Below, in pieces: positions 12,401 through 27,400 of a DNA stretch of 64,000 bases. The translations under genes and the position numbers were made by a program. The stretch's first letter is position 1; each line of letters starts with the position of its first letter. The stretch is from Litoditis marina. Its lineage: Eukaryota > Nematoda > Chromadorea > Rhabditida > Rhabditidae. The DNA is taken from assembly GCA_964036275.1 (NCBI GenBank), contig OZ038439.1, forward strand, positions 7,787,169-7,851,168, written 5' to 3'. The notes below the pieces were generated by a model. It had not been told where the DNA came from and did no database searches. It saw only the letters and a program-made list of their open reading frames with translations.

Positions 12401-15400
12401 TATACTTGTATAGTTACATCTTGAATGGCCAGTAGCGCCAGATGAGGTTGGTTTTAGAACTAGAAGTCGAACCAGTTTTGGTTTACTTGAAACAATCTCC
12501 AATATCGTACTCGCAAGAAAACCGGTACACATTTTCAGTCAGACCATGGAATGGGGAAACACATCAGAAATTGAACTACTTGAATAGCTTGATGTAAATG
12601 TGTCTTCACTCACACACACACATGATTTTTCCATTTACTTCTAGTATCACAGAAAACAGCTGTCAATTAGACCGTGACAAAAATTCAATTCTACGGAACC
12701 GATAGTACCATTCGATCAAACCACCACCGATATAGGAATCACTCAATCCTTAATAGGAAAAAAGAAACAAACAGTGTTTGTCTCGCGCTATCATGATGTG
12801 GTGTACTTTGGTCCCGTCGCTTTTCGGTGGCGTTTTCTGAATATACGGTGTGTATCGAGATGATCAAACTACGACAGATATTCGTTCACTCCTTATATAG
12901 TTTCAATCATTCCCACTGAGACCTCGGCAACGTGCCAACAAAATTTTCAGGTGACATTTCACCATGTTAATGTTTTCCGAAACACTGAAAGTTTTTCTGA
13001 GCGACAGTTACCTTTTAGTACAATGCGTGGATCAAAATTTTTTTCATAAGATCTGTTATTTCTATGAATACATGCATTGGGGGGGGGGTCTCAGTGGGAA
13101 TGGCGAGAACTATAGCACCCACTATGTTCCAACTATATACGAAATCATTGTTTTCTCATTATTTTTCCACTTGTTGGTCCCTGTTTCCCTAATTTTTGTG
13201 TGGTCGTTCTTCGATTTGACCCGAAGTCGCGTTGTGAATATCAATTGGCCTACGCCTTCGTCCGTAGGTGGAATACGCTTTTCGCGTGTAATTTCTCATT
13301 TTGAAATCAATTTAATTCAATATGAATTAATTGTGTGACGACAACATCCTAGATTGATCCACTTCCAATGATGCAAACTGACTCGGATCACGTAGCATAG
13401 ATTGAGTGGTTTTATAATTTAGAGACAGCGCGGCTAAAATCAAAAGAATTAGTTGCGTGAATTCTAACACATGTAAACAAAACTGTTACTAAAACTACTG
13501 AAACACTAATCAATAACTATTAGTTTCCATGTTAAATTGAGGTTACCACGCCCTTTTCGGAGACGGTGGTTTCAATAAAAGTTACAACTTCGTCGAGCTA
13601 GAGTTCTAATTTGAAACATCTCACCTTGCCTGGTTTCACTTGGGTGCACTGACGAGTGTCAGTTTCGATACTCAGAACAAAAAACGTAGTCTTGAATATA
13701 AAGTAGTCAGCTTTTTAATCATGTGAAACTTACGATACAAGAAAACTGGTGAATAACTGAAATTACCCATTTATCATAGTTTATGTGGCTTCAAATACGA
13801 AACAACATATCTATTTTTTGTCGAACTACCGTTTCCTCTGCGATTGTTGTGATTTGCTTAGTTAATTATAGTCCAATTCGACTATGATTATAGAATTCCT
13901 GGAAATTCTTGGGTTCAATTGTAGTCCGAATTAGAAGTCTGAAACCAACAATCAGAAATCATTTTGCGAATGAAAATCATTTAGGAAGAGAAAAAGTAGA
14001 TAACTAAATTTTATTGCTCACAAAGTTTCGGTAACAGTAAAATATAGATTTCTTTTGAATTTTACAAAGAAAATGAGAGATTACAAATGTTGTATAAAAA
14101 GAATTGTGTGGTGTCTAAACAACGAAATGATACAGTTGTTAGGCTTTATCAAGTAAAGCCTATATGATCCTTAGATTTTGTTTTCGCCCGAGCTATATAT
14201 GGTACGTTTAAAGGAGATCGGATGATCGCTGTACCTAGCTCTGAATAGCTGTGTTTGTAGATTCCATCATACCGCGGTCATATTGGAGATATGCGCTGTG
14301 CAAGGCAGATCGTACTACAATTCAGGTTTCATCACAAATATAACTGCATCGTCGAGATTCGGAGGCGAAACGATGCACTAATTTAACCTCAACACTTTAA
14401 CAACATGACTTCTTCTTTTCTTATTTAGTTAACTAAGAATATATCAACTTTTGTATTGCATTTAAACCTTTTAACATGTACCTATTATCTTAACCTATTA
14501 CTTGTTTTTCTAATAGGCATATCTCCTTATAACAGCACTATCTATCCTCTCTGTAACAATATCTGAGTTGTACTTCGAACTGCATTCGATATGCACTGCA
14601 AATTTTAAATTATCCAATTTAAAAACAACCTCAGTCGAATCTATTGATTTCGCGTGATAGTTTCATACTATTTTCAGTGAGAAAGTGGATCCGATGAATC
14701 CTTCGATCGAGGGTCAAATCTGTTCGAAATACAACCAATGTGTCACCCTGCAACCGAATATCCCAAGTCAGTTTAGGAATAAACTTGTTTCCAAACATCT
14801 TGCTGAGACAGTGTTCTTGAACATAATAATAATAATAATAATAATGTTTATCAGTATAATAATAGACCAATATGAAATCACGAAATGTAAGCTATTCAAA
14901 CTGACATTTGAGAAAACAAAAGAAAAACAGGTACATGAAGAAAGTTGCTAATAGCATTTGTTGTTGATGTCATGGAGGCTCAGTTAGAAGACAGAGATGG
15001 AAGAGGTACCCAAGATTGATTGATGTTGAAATCCGATTTCGGTATCCTAGCCTGCGTCTCTACCAAACATACACAGTTTCTGTGCTCTCACTATGCACCG
15101 GAGTACGAGTGGTGAGAAATAGTGCGCAAAGCGAGAGACACAGGATGGGACGATTGTGTCCGAGTGTTCCAGCATACTCACACTGCTACAACTTGATTTT
15201 TTCACATTCTCGGATTGCTTGCGCACTTTATTTTCCTTCTGCACCCTAACTCAACATCATTTGCTAAAACTATCTCCCTATTTTAAGACTCAAACTTTGC
15301 TTTTTACCCCTAATCTGATCTGTTTTATGTCGTAACAGCTACGGAATTAGCATTCAAGTACTCGATTGTCCTATTAAGATCATACTCTTTTGCTAATGTC

Positions 15401-18400
15401 GCCAGCGTTTGTTTCAACAACGAGGTGTCCTTTTATCAATGAAATACGTGGTGTAGAACATTTACACAAAATCAAAGTCCAGAAAAATAATTTTTGATAA
15501 ATGTTCTAGTCTGCAATGTTTTTTGACCCTAAAAATCTAACTGTAAGTTTAATGAAATAAAACTGAAATAAGCTATAATAAGATTTTCACAACTAGTTCC
15601 AACCCTGTTGAAAACAAGTGAAAAACTAGTTGATTAGTTAAAACTCCGGTGAAAACTGGAAAATCCTAAATTGAGTAGTGATCTACCACTTTTATAAACC
15701 CTATTCTGAATCCCCCCCCCCTCCACAATCAAAATTGACCATACCTACCTAAGAAAGAGAGAGAAGTATGACTCATCTGTATCACACCGTTTTTATCATT
15801 GTTGAGTAAGAATATAGTTATCTCTAACTTCCGGCCACTGTTTCGAAAAAGTGCGTTTTCCATCAAAGGACTAATCACTAGAACCCCTTACTGACCTGCC
15901 AAACTTACAAAAAAAAACGTCACCACGTAGGACACGAACCCAGAATCCAGAGGCAACGCAACTATGCATTCACAAATTTGGGAAAATAAACGGTATAATC
16001 TATAATGTCGATCAAAATCATGTGTAAAAACGGTGCTCAAATCGTACAATGTAGAAGTCACACTTAACTTTCATGACTATAAAGTGTGAATTTGTTACTT
16101 TCAAACCGCGAGTTTAGTGGCGAATTATTCATATAACCCGATATCTCGGTAACTCTAGTAGTTAACCATCAACCGGGTTACCTGGTTAACCCTTGAGGTA
16201 ACCACTTGATAACCTCCGATTTCTCTCAAAATACATTGTTAAAATGGATTAACAAACGTGTTAACCAGGTAACCCGGTTAAGGTTACCTTATAGGCTGAT
16301 AGGGTTAACGAATTACCCTGTTCCTTGTGGAATTGGCAGAGTTAAGCTGCATAAGAAAACAAACCGTAGCTTATATCTGTGTCAACTGCATGGCAGTTTT
16401 GAGTAGTCTTCATTCCAAATTCCGTATTTACATTCAAATTACGAGCAGCGTGTTTTCAAAGTGTTCCCGAATACTATTCATTTCAATTTTTACTGGTTCC
16501 TCTTTTGAAAACCTTTTTTTTAATTCTATTTTTCACAATTACCGCAACTCAAACTACAACAAAATACAAGGGAAGAATATTTCACGACCCCTGAATTTAT
16601 CGAAGTTCACTATGTTTCAATTAAAATTCAAAACAAATCTAATTGTTTTGAATCCAAAGTGTATTTGGCTGAAAATATTGTTCTTACGACCTGTAAGAGA
16701 TTGAACATCTCCCACCAGACTGTCTGATACGATCTCGCGATCTCGAGTTGTTCAATTGATACCAACATGTTTAGACGATGAAGGTTGTAATGTGCAAAAG
16801 TACAACTAGAAATGTTCGAAAACAAAACGTTTCGTTCTATGATTCGAATTAAAATATAACCAAACAAGGCGAGTTCCGGAAATCACATCGTTATGTCTCC
16901 TAGCTATAGAAAATTACAATATTTGCATCTTTTGTGATCTTCGAACTTAACTGGCTCGTATTCTTATCGTTGGAGGTCAAATTTGACATTAGGGTTCCTG
17001 TAGAGAAAATTTCGGTAAACTCCAAAGTAGAAAATCTCAGTTTTTCGGAGAACCCTAAAGCAGCCCGCCATACTATAAGTAGTGCAGAGTATTGTCTGCG
17101 TCTCTCGATGCACACAGTCTCTCTGTATTCTATGACCACTTTCATAGATCCTGAATTGGCGGAAAATGAACACAATAAAACTCAAACATGTGTGACGGTA
17201 AATTTGACACTTGCGCGGGAGAGTTATTGTCATGGGCAATTTACTGTCGATGATAGATAGGAATTTGTGCATTTAGGGTTACTAATTCAGGATAGGTTAC
17301 GCATCCGAGTTAGTTTGATCTTCCGTCAATGTACGTGAGGCTCCTGAGCACGTATGCGGAGAGAAGCTGGCACATAGATCCCACTCTGCGTCTCTCGCTC
17401 TCCACACTATTTCGCATTGCTTTTACCCTCGGGCGAGATATCAGTGAAAAGAAATAGCGCTTGTTTCAAGAGACGCAGGTCGCGAGAAGCTCCACAGAAT
17501 GTTCGTGCATACGGCGTCTGATTATCAGTAGAGTTATTTGTGAAACAAGTTTTAAACAAATCTGGTGGCGCTATTTTTGAAAACCCGCGAGATCTCATGG
17601 CAACTATCTTTTAAGATATGAGTTAGCTCGTGAGATACCAGACAATGATCCTGCATCTCGTGAGATCTGCTCACGAGATATTGCAAATATGAATTTCCTC
17701 TGTGTTTTCTGATGTTTCACCGGACCTTTCTCATGACTCCCCGAAAACGTTTTCGCAGAACATTTGCCAGAGATCGTACTCGAAAACAACAACAAACCGC
17801 GCCCCAAAATGATGCGAGAGCGAAAATGACAAAAATAAACACAATCATGTGCTGTTCTTAATTTTCATCTCCATTTACGTTTTGATAAACACATACGGTA
17901 GAGTGCAAAGTTTGTCATGTCGAGGTCAGTGCTAAAAATAACAAGTTGTTCTATACTTTATCATACTCGAAAACAACAACAAACCGCGCCCTAAAATGAT
18001 GTGCGAAAACGCAACATGGAAACCGGTCATGTGCACGCAAAAAGGACGAAAATAAACACGATCGGGTGCTGTCCTTGGTTTCTGTTTCTATTGTTGTTTT
18101 CATGAAAAAGTACGGTATGATGCATAGTTTGTCCTGTCGTGATCAAAATAACGAAATGTTCATATGTTTGACAAAACTGGGTACATAGTCAATTTCGTTT
18201 CATCTCAAACACGGGCTTCAAAACTTGAGAAAGTTTTAATACTACTAGAACTCTAAATATTAAATCTATAATTTCACCAAAAGTAAACAATCCATACAAG
18301 CGTAAAAATAAATTCGGAACTTCAACTCTCCTTTTCAGCTGTGTAATTCTTAATATTGGCAAAATTTTGTACTAGTTTGAGTATTTTTCAGTCCCTCATA

Positions 18401-21400
18401 TAAACTATACTCTAGTTTTAAGTGGGTTTCCTTTATCCAATTCAATTTGACTCGGAATTAATCTGCTTTGACCTACTCACCCTACCTATATAAAACATGC
18501 TAATAATGACGAAAAGTTGCTTCGTTCCTTTTCGAATTCTAACAACATGAACTAGAGCCTAAACTAATAGATTTGACCCGTACGTTTTTTGAGTTAAGGC
18601 CTTATAATTTTTTTAGACCTTTTTAAAGTGGAATGTCCGAAAATTCCCACGCTCATAACACGTGAGTCGTGCGTCCTCCAGTTTAGTTATCTACAGTACT
18701 CAGATAACTTTACCAGCCAACAATATTGATGGTCATGAAAAATCGATATATCGATTTATCGATTAGTTATGAGATGGGCCCAAATAAAAAAGGTGACGGT
18801 AAAATTTTAGAGTAGAGATCCCAAACTTGTACCACAAACGTGTCAGGTGTTAAAGAATGAAACGCCACAGTAAAACTTTCTAATATCGATTTATTGATTT
18901 TTTGTGATCATTTTTTGAAAAACAAAAAAAATCGAATTTCGACATGTCGCTCACATGTGTGATATAACTCGACATTTAAAAACTTTACACAGAGGTTTTT
19001 TTCCGATTTCTCATTTTAAACGTTTTTGTGAACTTTCAAAAAATCGTCTTTTTCGTCCAACTTTTGATTGCCTTATCCGCCAAACGTGTGGTATCAGTCT
19101 GGTAAGTCGGCATGAACAACAACTTGTTGAGTTACTACATTCAACAAAGTTTTGGACAGAAACTCGCAGTTACCGAGAACTACGAGAAATTTCCTGAAAT
19201 TGCCCCAACTTTTCAATTTTTTTAAAACGATCACAACCTCTTCAAATCATCACAGAAGAATTGTTACAATGTATGAATGGTAGTCACGAACTATGAAAGA
19301 CCAAAGATCAATAATCGATTTTTTGTGATCTTTTTTATGAAAAGTGGCACTTCGAGAAACAAACCGAAAGATAGCATTCTCCATTGCAACAAACGATCAT
19401 TATTAGGTACTGCGTAGTATATCATGTCTGCTTTCGCAAAATGGCCCTAGGTTTTGGAAACATATGAATATTGCTTTTTCAGACTGTCTCGAAATATAAA
19501 ACACGATTCAGTATTATCTCAAAATCAGTAAGAGGGATTTTGTTTCATTTTCCATAGTGACACGACTAAACTACATTAGTCAATAGTATCGAAAAAAATC
19601 CAAGAAAAAATGTTTACTTTTCAAGAAATATTGATTTTCAATATTTCAAAATTTTCAAAGTTGTTAGATTTGGATGATTTTTACAGCAGAAGATAACATT
19701 GAAAATTAGTGACGAACCGTGCAAAAAGTTTAAAAAAATATTCATTTGTTCTCGAGTTATACCCTATTGAATTTTACCATCAAATCTGTGACGTCACAGG
19801 TGATGACGTCACAGACCAGAAATTTTCCCACGGTTCTTTTGACTTTGTAAATGATTTGAATAGACTGAGTTTCATATGGAACGTTCACTAGAAACTCTCC
19901 AACATTCTGCCATGACCTCAGAGGTCAAAGGTCAAATATTGATTTTTCCCTGAAAACTGATAAAACGACTGAAGAAATTAAGTTGAAAGAGTACCAAACA
20001 TTACCAAACGAGGGGGGTCTGGGGGGCACCCCCAGCTAGCGGGGCGCGCGGCGGGAGCCGCGCGACCCACTAGTCCCACATAATACAAACAGATGTTTCG
20101 ACTACCTTATGATGTCAATGAGACTGCTGCAATATTCCATTAGGAGAGAAGGAGACAACCACCTTTGACACAGTTCACGAATCAAAAAAGTTGCAGAACA
20201 TAAAAAGGTTGTTTAAATTGAAAACAGCAATATTAAAGGTGGTCTGACAGGAACTGAATCTCGTGCCTTGCGCTCCACGTAAGTTCCGTCGCTCCATTGC
20301 AAATGCGCTACAAAAACTAATTTATTGATATTTTGTAGACCATTTAATCACAACTCATTAGCGGGGGTTCGAAAATTCCGTTTTTGGGGCGCATTCGCGT
20401 TGGAGCGAATGAATTAACCGTGGAGCACAAGGCACGAGATTTGGTTCCTGCCAGGCCATCTTTAAGGTATCTAAGAACTTACAATTTGTGTTGAACTGAA
20501 TTTAGATCAATCTGATAGTTCAGTTTCACCGGTTCAGTTTTCGTACCTAAATATGATTGTCCAACTATATACTGATAAATCTTATTATTATTATAGAGTC
20601 ACTGTTAACTCCAAATGACCAGTTACCATGTTTTGTATATAGTGACAACTAAGACTAAGATGACTTTGCCACGTCTTTTCGTATACATGGATGAATCACC
20701 GGTAATACGAACCTCACATTCGACCGTCAGTCAAATGTGAGGGAGTCGTGAAACAATGTCCATCACATCATTATTCCAACACGGGAACCGATGAAGTGCA
20801 TGATTGCTGCACGATCCTTACGTTTCCCGAGAATGGTCCACTTACTTTCTGTAAATACCTCTCCGTCAATTCATTCGAATTCATTCTAATTTGTTCCCTT
20901 CAACCTTATCCGTTCAAAGATTGACTTTGTAAACTTTTCATGGAGACTCCATGAAAGTCTTCGGCAAACAACGCATTGTTCTCCAACTGTTGAATGGTTT
21001 CGCAAGTGCCATGAGTTATTCATGTCTTTATCAACTTACAATATAGTTATTTTAGCTCTTCCGTACTCATTAACTTGAATACAAGTAGATATAACTCTTT
21101 CATTATCCTTCAAGCGGACTTAAGCTAATCAACAACGAAAAACTATTGAATGCTTTAACATTAGTGAACCCCAAAAACAAATTTGGTTGTATCCTATACA
21201 TTTGACACCTCTAGTAATTCTTGGTCCCTTTACCATCTTTCCTTATTACCCCCGTGACCTGTCTACGTGTGATAATCACGTACATCCGTACGTGATGTCA
21301 TTTACAAGTCACATTCTGTCAAAGACCAAAGCAATCAGGAAACGGCTGCTTCTAATGCAAATCATGACTTACGCCACCTTTTTTCCTTTTTTTTGATAAG

Positions 21401-24400
21401 GCGCCCGAAACTACAAAGTGATATGGGCAAATGACAAGGATTGTATTCTGGATTAAGCTCTGTTTTTTGTTTTTGAGAGAAAAGCCAAAAGCTTCGATTA
21501 ATTGAGTGGTGCGGAAGTGAGATGTACATAGATGCTTATCAAAGAGCAATTTTGGCTTCCGAAAAATCAGAATCAAATATTTTTCAAGTCAACAGTTTTC
21601 CATTTGGAAAAGAGAGGAACGTGGGTGTTTCTCGGAACGCGGAATAATGAGAAACAAAAAAAACTGCATTTTTCTTTCGAATCTGCCAAAGTCAGATAAG
21701 CTACAAAGCAAAAGTTGATCAAGAATCAAGTAGCTTGAGAAGACATAATTTTGCTCTGCTAGATAGATATGGGTACCTTTGGTGATTCTGGATGGGTAAA
21801 TGTGGAGAAAACAAAAACTGTTTTTCTGCTGGTTCAGGTTTTTTCGTGTGGAAAGAATCGAAAAAAATGATGCAGTTATCCAGTTATTGTCAGGTTACCA
21901 GCGACCGTAAATTCCAGTTAGAAGACACAGATATGTGTCCTCTCTGAGAATAAAAGTTTGAGTTTGAACACACTGTGTAATTTTTACTTCTGATCAACGT
22001 AATTCACGATTCATACTGACGAACCCAAACTACGTTAGAAGCACTGAGTCACTGATATCTTTTGCCATTCTTTCACAACAACAATTTGTTTACTCCCGGT
22101 CCCTTGTTGTTTTGCTAGTAAAATTACAAGTTGGAGGTTGTGTGAGAAATGCAAGTTTGTTTACACATGAATCAGGTGCCGTGAGATTTTCTGAGCTTAT
22201 GAGTGGGGGATTTTCCTTTTTCTGCCGTTTCTTCTCTGATGGCTGCACGTTCATTGGGAATCACACGTAGATTGCATAGGAAACCATGTCCTTGTGGAGT
22301 ACATAGTCAGACTTCTCCGAAAAAACACAGAGAATATGGTCATTTTGTCACGATTGTTAATATTTCAAAGTGACAAACATATTTGTCATCTGTAGAGGTG
22401 GAAGATTAAGAAAACATCATTGAATTCTGTTACAAAACATGTATTGACGATATTGACGTAGTTTATATGAATGTCACCAACATTGGGTTGAGAGCATTGG
22501 AAAGATCATTCAATGTGCTCTCGGACTTGGATGTTATGACAGAAACATCGGTGTTATGATGACCGAATCGAAATGTAGTTTGAGCCAAAAATATGCGAGC
22601 ATCAAACTTCTAGCTCAGACCAGCTCAGATCGGAACAGAGCGACCGTTGAAAAAATCTTCGATCAAACAATGTCAAATCACCTCATTTTTAGCCAAAAAT
22701 TCATGGGATATCAATCAATAATGATCGATCGATATTTCCAGATTCGTCATTCGTGGTACGTGGTTGTCTGGAGAATGTGCTTCGTCATAAATGGAGGGAA
22801 GACGAACGAATTCACAAACAGGGGTAGGTTCGGAATTATTGGATTACTGTATCCGAATCATCCTTGTAGTTTGATCTCTATTCACACAGAGATTTTACCA
22901 GATACGCCCGAACTCCAGCGCGATCAGACTACAAACACAGCAGAACAGAAAAACACAGAGTTCTAGCCTGTGCCGCTAACCTATAAAACATCTGAAAAGA
23001 TGGCGCTTGTAAGGTTCAAATGATTTCATCGAGTGCAATGTAAGTTTAACTTTATGAAGCTAAACACGATATACTTCTTCCCCACATTGATATTTGTCCT
23101 GGTTTCAAGGAGAAATGTAGTTTGCCCCCCTCGTTACATTTTTAAATCGAGATGAAATACTCGGAGACCTGGCCGCCCATGGCATGCCGGCATAGGTCAG
23201 GCATGCCAAGGGCGAATTGTTTCAAACGCGCTAAATGACGGGTGCGCGATGTTTACAGAGGCTATTCGCGTTGTTAGGCGACCGCGTTGGAAAAGCGGCG
23301 TCATATTTTCCTACTTAATTTTTTGTTTATACTTTTATTTTCTACATATCTAAACATTGTTGTTCTATGTAGCTCGGGTATTATCGCGTTAGTGTCGTTA
23401 TTTGGATAGGGAGAGGCAGGAATAATCTATAACACGTATCTTTTTTAATATTTGCTCAGATATATTTTCAGATTGGAGTTTACTAACAGCTTACGGAAGT
23501 TGATAGGGAGAGGCAGGAATAATCTATAACACGTATCTTTTTTAATATTTGCTTAGATATATTTTCAGATTGGAGTTTACTAACAGCTTACGGAAGTTAT
23601 CGTTTCTAAAATTTGTATTTTGTTAACTTGACTCTCAAAAGTCTTGCTTGTAGGATAGTTAAATGACGGATATCTCAACTCTTCTTCCTAACAAAAGGGG
23701 ATAAGATAGGTGCAGATCTCATATCTTGTAATCTTGTATGTAATGTGGTTTCTTGCAATGCCGCTCTTCGAAACTTTTATCTACAAGTCTAGCTAATTTA
23801 GACTAAAAGTGTATAGTGAATTGCACTTTCCTAAACGCTGGTCTCTGGTCAATATATTTCGAACCACATATCGTGTTTACAGCGCTGAATCTCAAATCTT
23901 TAACATCTGTGTTATTAGTTATGATAAAGCGCAATACATTAATACTAGCCAATAACGGAAACCAGGATTAGAAATCTAAAAGGAAAGCGTGGAAACAAAC
24001 ATAATGCCAGCAATAGTTGTTCAGCTTTTACTATTTTATATTCTATCAGTTTGCTGAGTTTGCTCTGTTGACTACACGAGGCTATCGAAAGATCACCGTA
24101 ATGCTGTTTCGTTTCCACTTCCCAGTTCGCTCTCGTTTCTGAGTTTTTCTCTCTGGCATTGTGTAAATATTTTATTTTCAGGTCGAAACGTCTGTGGGTC
24201 TGTGCCTTGTTCTTTGCTCGTACCGTATTGGCAATGAGAACAATGCTCGACAGAATTGTTCTATGGACTCGTGCTAGGTAGGGTTGGTTTTCTCTGACTT
24301 CAAGCAATCTAGTTTAGCCAGCGTCGGTGTTAATGGTGTTGAGGCCAATTTCAGTGATCAGCGTCTAGTGACCATTTTTGCCAATGCTAATGTTAGTGAG

Positions 24401-27400
24401 TGGGACATCCCCGATTGATGTTTTCGGTGGTCCATTTCTCAATTTGAACCTAAATCATTGGAATACTTATACTTGTAATTTCCACCACTCTAATTCACAG
24501 CCTATGGTTTTTCGTTCTCAAATTTCGTTCATGAACTTTGAAGTTGAGATCCAACGAACCCATCCAAATGTAACAATAGAGGTTCATTGTTCACTGTTTT
24601 AGTAGAACACTTGTTACGTTCGCATTTAGGAACTTGCGCTCGTTTTTGAGTTTTTGCTTTTTTATGGTCGTAACGTGTATATGTATAGTTCAGGTCGAGA
24701 AAAGAAAGTGTCGCTGGTTATCGCTTCGATCGTTGAGAGATGCTCATCATACTTCATTTCTGATCAGAGGATTTGTAGAAGGTATGCGTGTTCAATATTA
24801 AATTTGATGTGGACTTCGTCTGGTTTTGGTTTTTATGCGCTTTCTAGTTTTGAATTTTCTAGCGCTAGGGATTATTTTGCATAGATGTGTTGCTACGGTT
24901 AGCTGACCACGGAGCTCAGATAGGTTCAAGAAATGTGAGGTAATAACAACATGAATTATGTAGGTGCCCCTTTAGGTAAATTTCCAAAAACTGCTGCAAT
25001 TTCGGAATAGTTATAGTAGCGGTCCCTCAAGTCAACACACCTTACAGCCGTACATCACCCATGCACTCTAGAGGTACATTATCAACCGCTTTTTTCTCGT
25101 TGATTGATATGTGAAAATATATTTTTGCAATTCTCTCTGAAATTAGTCACCTCCATTGAAAGCGTGGCAAAACTGTGTATTCTCTCAGTTCGTATAGGGG
25201 TATAGGCATACACCAGCAAGGTTGTCCGAATAGTCAGAAAAATTTGGAAAACGGACTACTTTTCGGCCGAAGAGATGAAAATCGGTCTACCTTTAATGAA
25301 AAATTAAAAAATTTCACGTGTTTACATCTGAAAACGGATCTTTTTTCTCGCTCAGTCAGACCTTACTGGTTTATGGGTATAGGTATAGGCGTTTAGTGTG
25401 TGAAAGTTGGGTTATGACTATTATGTCATTAGGTTTTTAAGTTAGTATACATAGAGAGTTTAGAGAGACAGCCGATGTATAAGATAATAGCTTTCTGAGC
25501 CGACCACACGCACACACCAGTAAGACTATCTACAGTATTTACCAGAAGGAGTCTGTTTTCCCTTCAATCACGTATAGATTTTGTAGTTTGGTTAAAATAT
25601 ACAAAAAGCGGGTGCAGGGTACCCATTGGCCAATTGGAATAAACGGTTCACGTTTTGTTTATTATTCACACTTTGGTATGTGTGCTAGCGTAATGTTTGC
25701 TGAGTGGTGCTGGTGGTTGTGGCACTGTTTCCATAATTGCGTATAAGTAGCTGCCCAGCTGTCTAATGCGTACTACTTCAACTACTTGAGGCAGTTTCTC
25801 TACGTATTTCCGTGAAAGTTGGAGTTTGGTTTGTAGGTACGGCATGTTCTAGTATAGAAACTAGAAACAAGTCGAATTAGTAAACACTTACATACTTACA
25901 TTCCGTTACAGCGAATTCAAACCAGACTACTACATAAAATTGTGCTGCATAGTTTTGTTAAACAAACTGCCTTCAGTAGTAGTTTTTCTTATAACAACTT
26001 ACAACTATATAAAAGTGACCCTCATTCTCTTTTCCATTTGTGTTGAGTTGTATCCTCTAGGTTATAATTGCTACCTGTCCAAATTAGTGATATATCTTTG
26101 ACGAGTAAATAACAAATGGCTGAGTTGACTATCAAAATCCGTCTGGGGGAGGGATGAGGGAAGTTGGAGTCAGAGAATGACTCCTAGAAGGAGAAGGATG
26201 TTGAACGATTCTGATGTATGGTTTTTCTGTTTTTCACGAATATAATTACACACCTACAATATGCCATTTGCCACAGCACATCGGGACATCTATTACTGTT
26301 TTTAGTAAGCTGCGAGCAAACTTCGAAATTCTAGACAACAAAATGAGTCTGGGAAGCGGAGATGCTCACTGAATGACTTAATTAACTTCAGTTTCTTTTG
26401 AATTCTATGTATATTGCAGATGTATAGTATTTCGTCTCGAGCCGAGGAGCGAAGATGCGACGATTCAATTGAAGATTCCCGAACATAGGAGAATGCGAGA
26501 CTGAGAAATACAACGTATGTGGATCTGTATTACGGTATTATTAAAGTTTGATTCTGCATTGTAAGAAGCTCAGCTCGTCCTTTTATGTGACATTATCAAA
26601 AAATTTAGCAATACGATTATACTATACCAAACATGGTTTTGACAGACTTGAAGCACTATTATCTTTTTGACTTTCCGTACGTAACTGGACTGGACGAGAT
26701 GGAATGCTTCTTTTTTCATCCGAATCTCTTAACCTGCCTTTCAATTCAGTAGTAGGACCTTTAACTTCAGCTATTCTATATAGAGTGTGTTTACCATGTA
26801 AATTCTTTCTAAATACCACTGCTTTACAATCTTTCTTTGCGTATTTTGAGTGCGATCACATGTCAGTAGGATGCTATTATTATTCTCAGATCTTAGTAAA
26901 ACCGTTTGACATCTGACCTATGTTAAGCTGTGCTAAATTGTCACTAAAACTGCATATTACCGCGTTCTTCATTCTTCGATTCATTTAGGTAATATATATC
27001 TTTGCTGACCTTTCTCTTAGAGTCATATGAGGCACCCGAGTGTCATATGAAATAGAGTATTGAGTTGCATTGACATTACTCTGATTCTGGCCTGTTAACC
27101 CGTTTCATCAACTAATTCCTAGTGGAAGACCTAGTTTCCAAATTCCAAATTGTAATCTCTCTTTTAAAAGTCAGCTGATGTAAAAACAATTCATACTAGT
27201 ATTCTTGCATTATTGCATACTAACAGTGACACTCAGTGTTTTATGGATAAAGTTTTTTGGGGTATGCACAACACGTGCACTCTTTTATCCACATTTGTAT
27301 GCCTACGTGTATGTTGTGGTTCTCGCACACTTATTCACCCGCCTAAACCAAACTCGTATAATGAGTTTTTTACCATTGAAATGTTCATGTTTGTATATTA

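Noticed and set aside
22556..22966. 136-residue open frame on the + strand
   Set aside because: It overlaps exon 4 of the Ly6-like gene in a different frame and its 3' part is a GTAGTTTGATC hairpin. The exon frame has the family signal; this one does not.
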